From Burkholderiaceae bacterium (lineage in GTDB: Bacteria > Pseudomonadota > Gammaproteobacteria > Burkholderiales > Burkholderiaceae_C), in the NCBI GenBank assembly GCA_019751915.1, contig JAIEMS010000034.1, positions 1-46,762 of the forward strand: a stretch of 46,762 bases of DNA. The letters are read 5' to 3'. Position numbers and translations under genes: made by a program. The notes under the pieces are model-generated. The model saw only the letters and a program-made list of their open reading frames with translations. It made no database searches and was not told the DNA's origin. Positions 46,647 through 46,762 of the stretch are shown piece after piece (position 1 is the first letter of the stretch; each line of letters opens with the position of its first letter).

Positions 46647-46762
46647 TTAGCGCCAGTGCTGTGGGCGGTGGTGGTAGGGCCGCTCGTAGGGCGGCGGGTT
46701 GTTGTACTCAATCACGACCCCCGGTTGTTGCATATAAACGGGCTGCACCGGGTAGGTGCTGA
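46647..46762 (-). CDS. C-terminal end of a Pro/Tyr/His-rich protein, 5' part outside window
   Basis: The last ~38 residues of a leftward gene. They read YPVQPVYMQQPGVVIEYNN, then PPPYERPYHHRPQHWR and a stop at 46649-46647. Such Pro/Tyr/His-rich ends are common in envelope or periplasmic glycine-zipper-type proteins of betaproteobacteria. The rest of the gene is needed to name it. A terminator follows at 46596-46623. Confidence 0.6.
   Translation of the reverse strand, partial: STYPVQPVYMQQPGVVIEYNNPPPYERPYHHRPQHWR

Overview
The window looks like a chromosomal segment of a betaproteobacterium, order Burkholderiales, most likely family Comamonadaceae. The grounds are the fused aroA-cmk gene, the tmRNA tag ANDERFALAA, and a housekeeping order familiar from that group: gyrA-serC-pheA-tyrA-aroA/cmk-rpsA-ihfB-lapA-lapB, and gyrA/ompA-ubiG-gph-ssrA. 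A dispersed palindromic repeat of a type I recall from Comamonadaceae genomes is also present. The species cannot be named from the sequence alone.

Layout. (1) 1-2.7 kb is an accessory patch. It holds two copies of a REP-associated tyrosine transposase (RAYT) reading leftwards, and REP palindromes built on GTTGGGTTGC/GCAACCCAAC. Two cargo genes, a DUF1640-type coiled-coil protein and an Rpn/YhgA-type PD-(D/E)XK nuclease, are each bracketed by inverted half-REPs. A duplicated 5' fragment of cysC is also there. (2) 2.7-9.3 kb carries cysC, a complete branched-chain amino-acid ABC transporter (livK, terminator, livHMGF), a YigZ/IMPACT protein and a YjfB-like small protein. (3) 9.3-12.5 kb has a membrane-anchored ankyrin protein, an orphan C-terminal (target-recognition) piece of a large DNA methyltransferase, and a two-gene chromate transporter. 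(4) 12.5-26 kb is a mostly leftward block: nagZ, comEA-like, lapB, lapA, ihfB, rpsA, aroA-cmk, tyrA, pheA, serC, gyrA. It makes aromatic amino acids and serine and includes translation, nucleoid and LPS-control genes. (5) 26-28.8 kb reads rightwards: ompA, ubiG, gph, ssrA. (6) 28.8-29.3 kb is a scar holding an internally deleted tyrosine-integrase remnant beside ssrA and a tRNA-Gly(CCC) whose acceptor and anticodon stems are damaged. (7) 29.3-46.8 kb has an rhlE-type helicase, ettA, a DUF1631 protein, a zinc-binding (CZB) chemoreceptor, mutS, suhB, trmJ, cysE, a nitroreductase, a Bcr/CflA exporter, argG, ppnP, and the end of a Pro/Tyr/His-rich protein.

Most of the window is ordinary core genome. 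The unusual material is the RAYT/REP cassette patch at the left edge, the orphan methyltransferase module at 10.2-11.3 kb, the ssrA/tRNA-Gly scar, and a dispersed palindromic repeat that has entered or ended several coding sequences (mutS, trmJ, aroA, ihfB, the methyltransferase fragment). I did not find a CRISPR array, prophage, complete restriction system or an obviously new multigene system. The RAYT-bounded cargo cassettes are the best candidate for something under-described.
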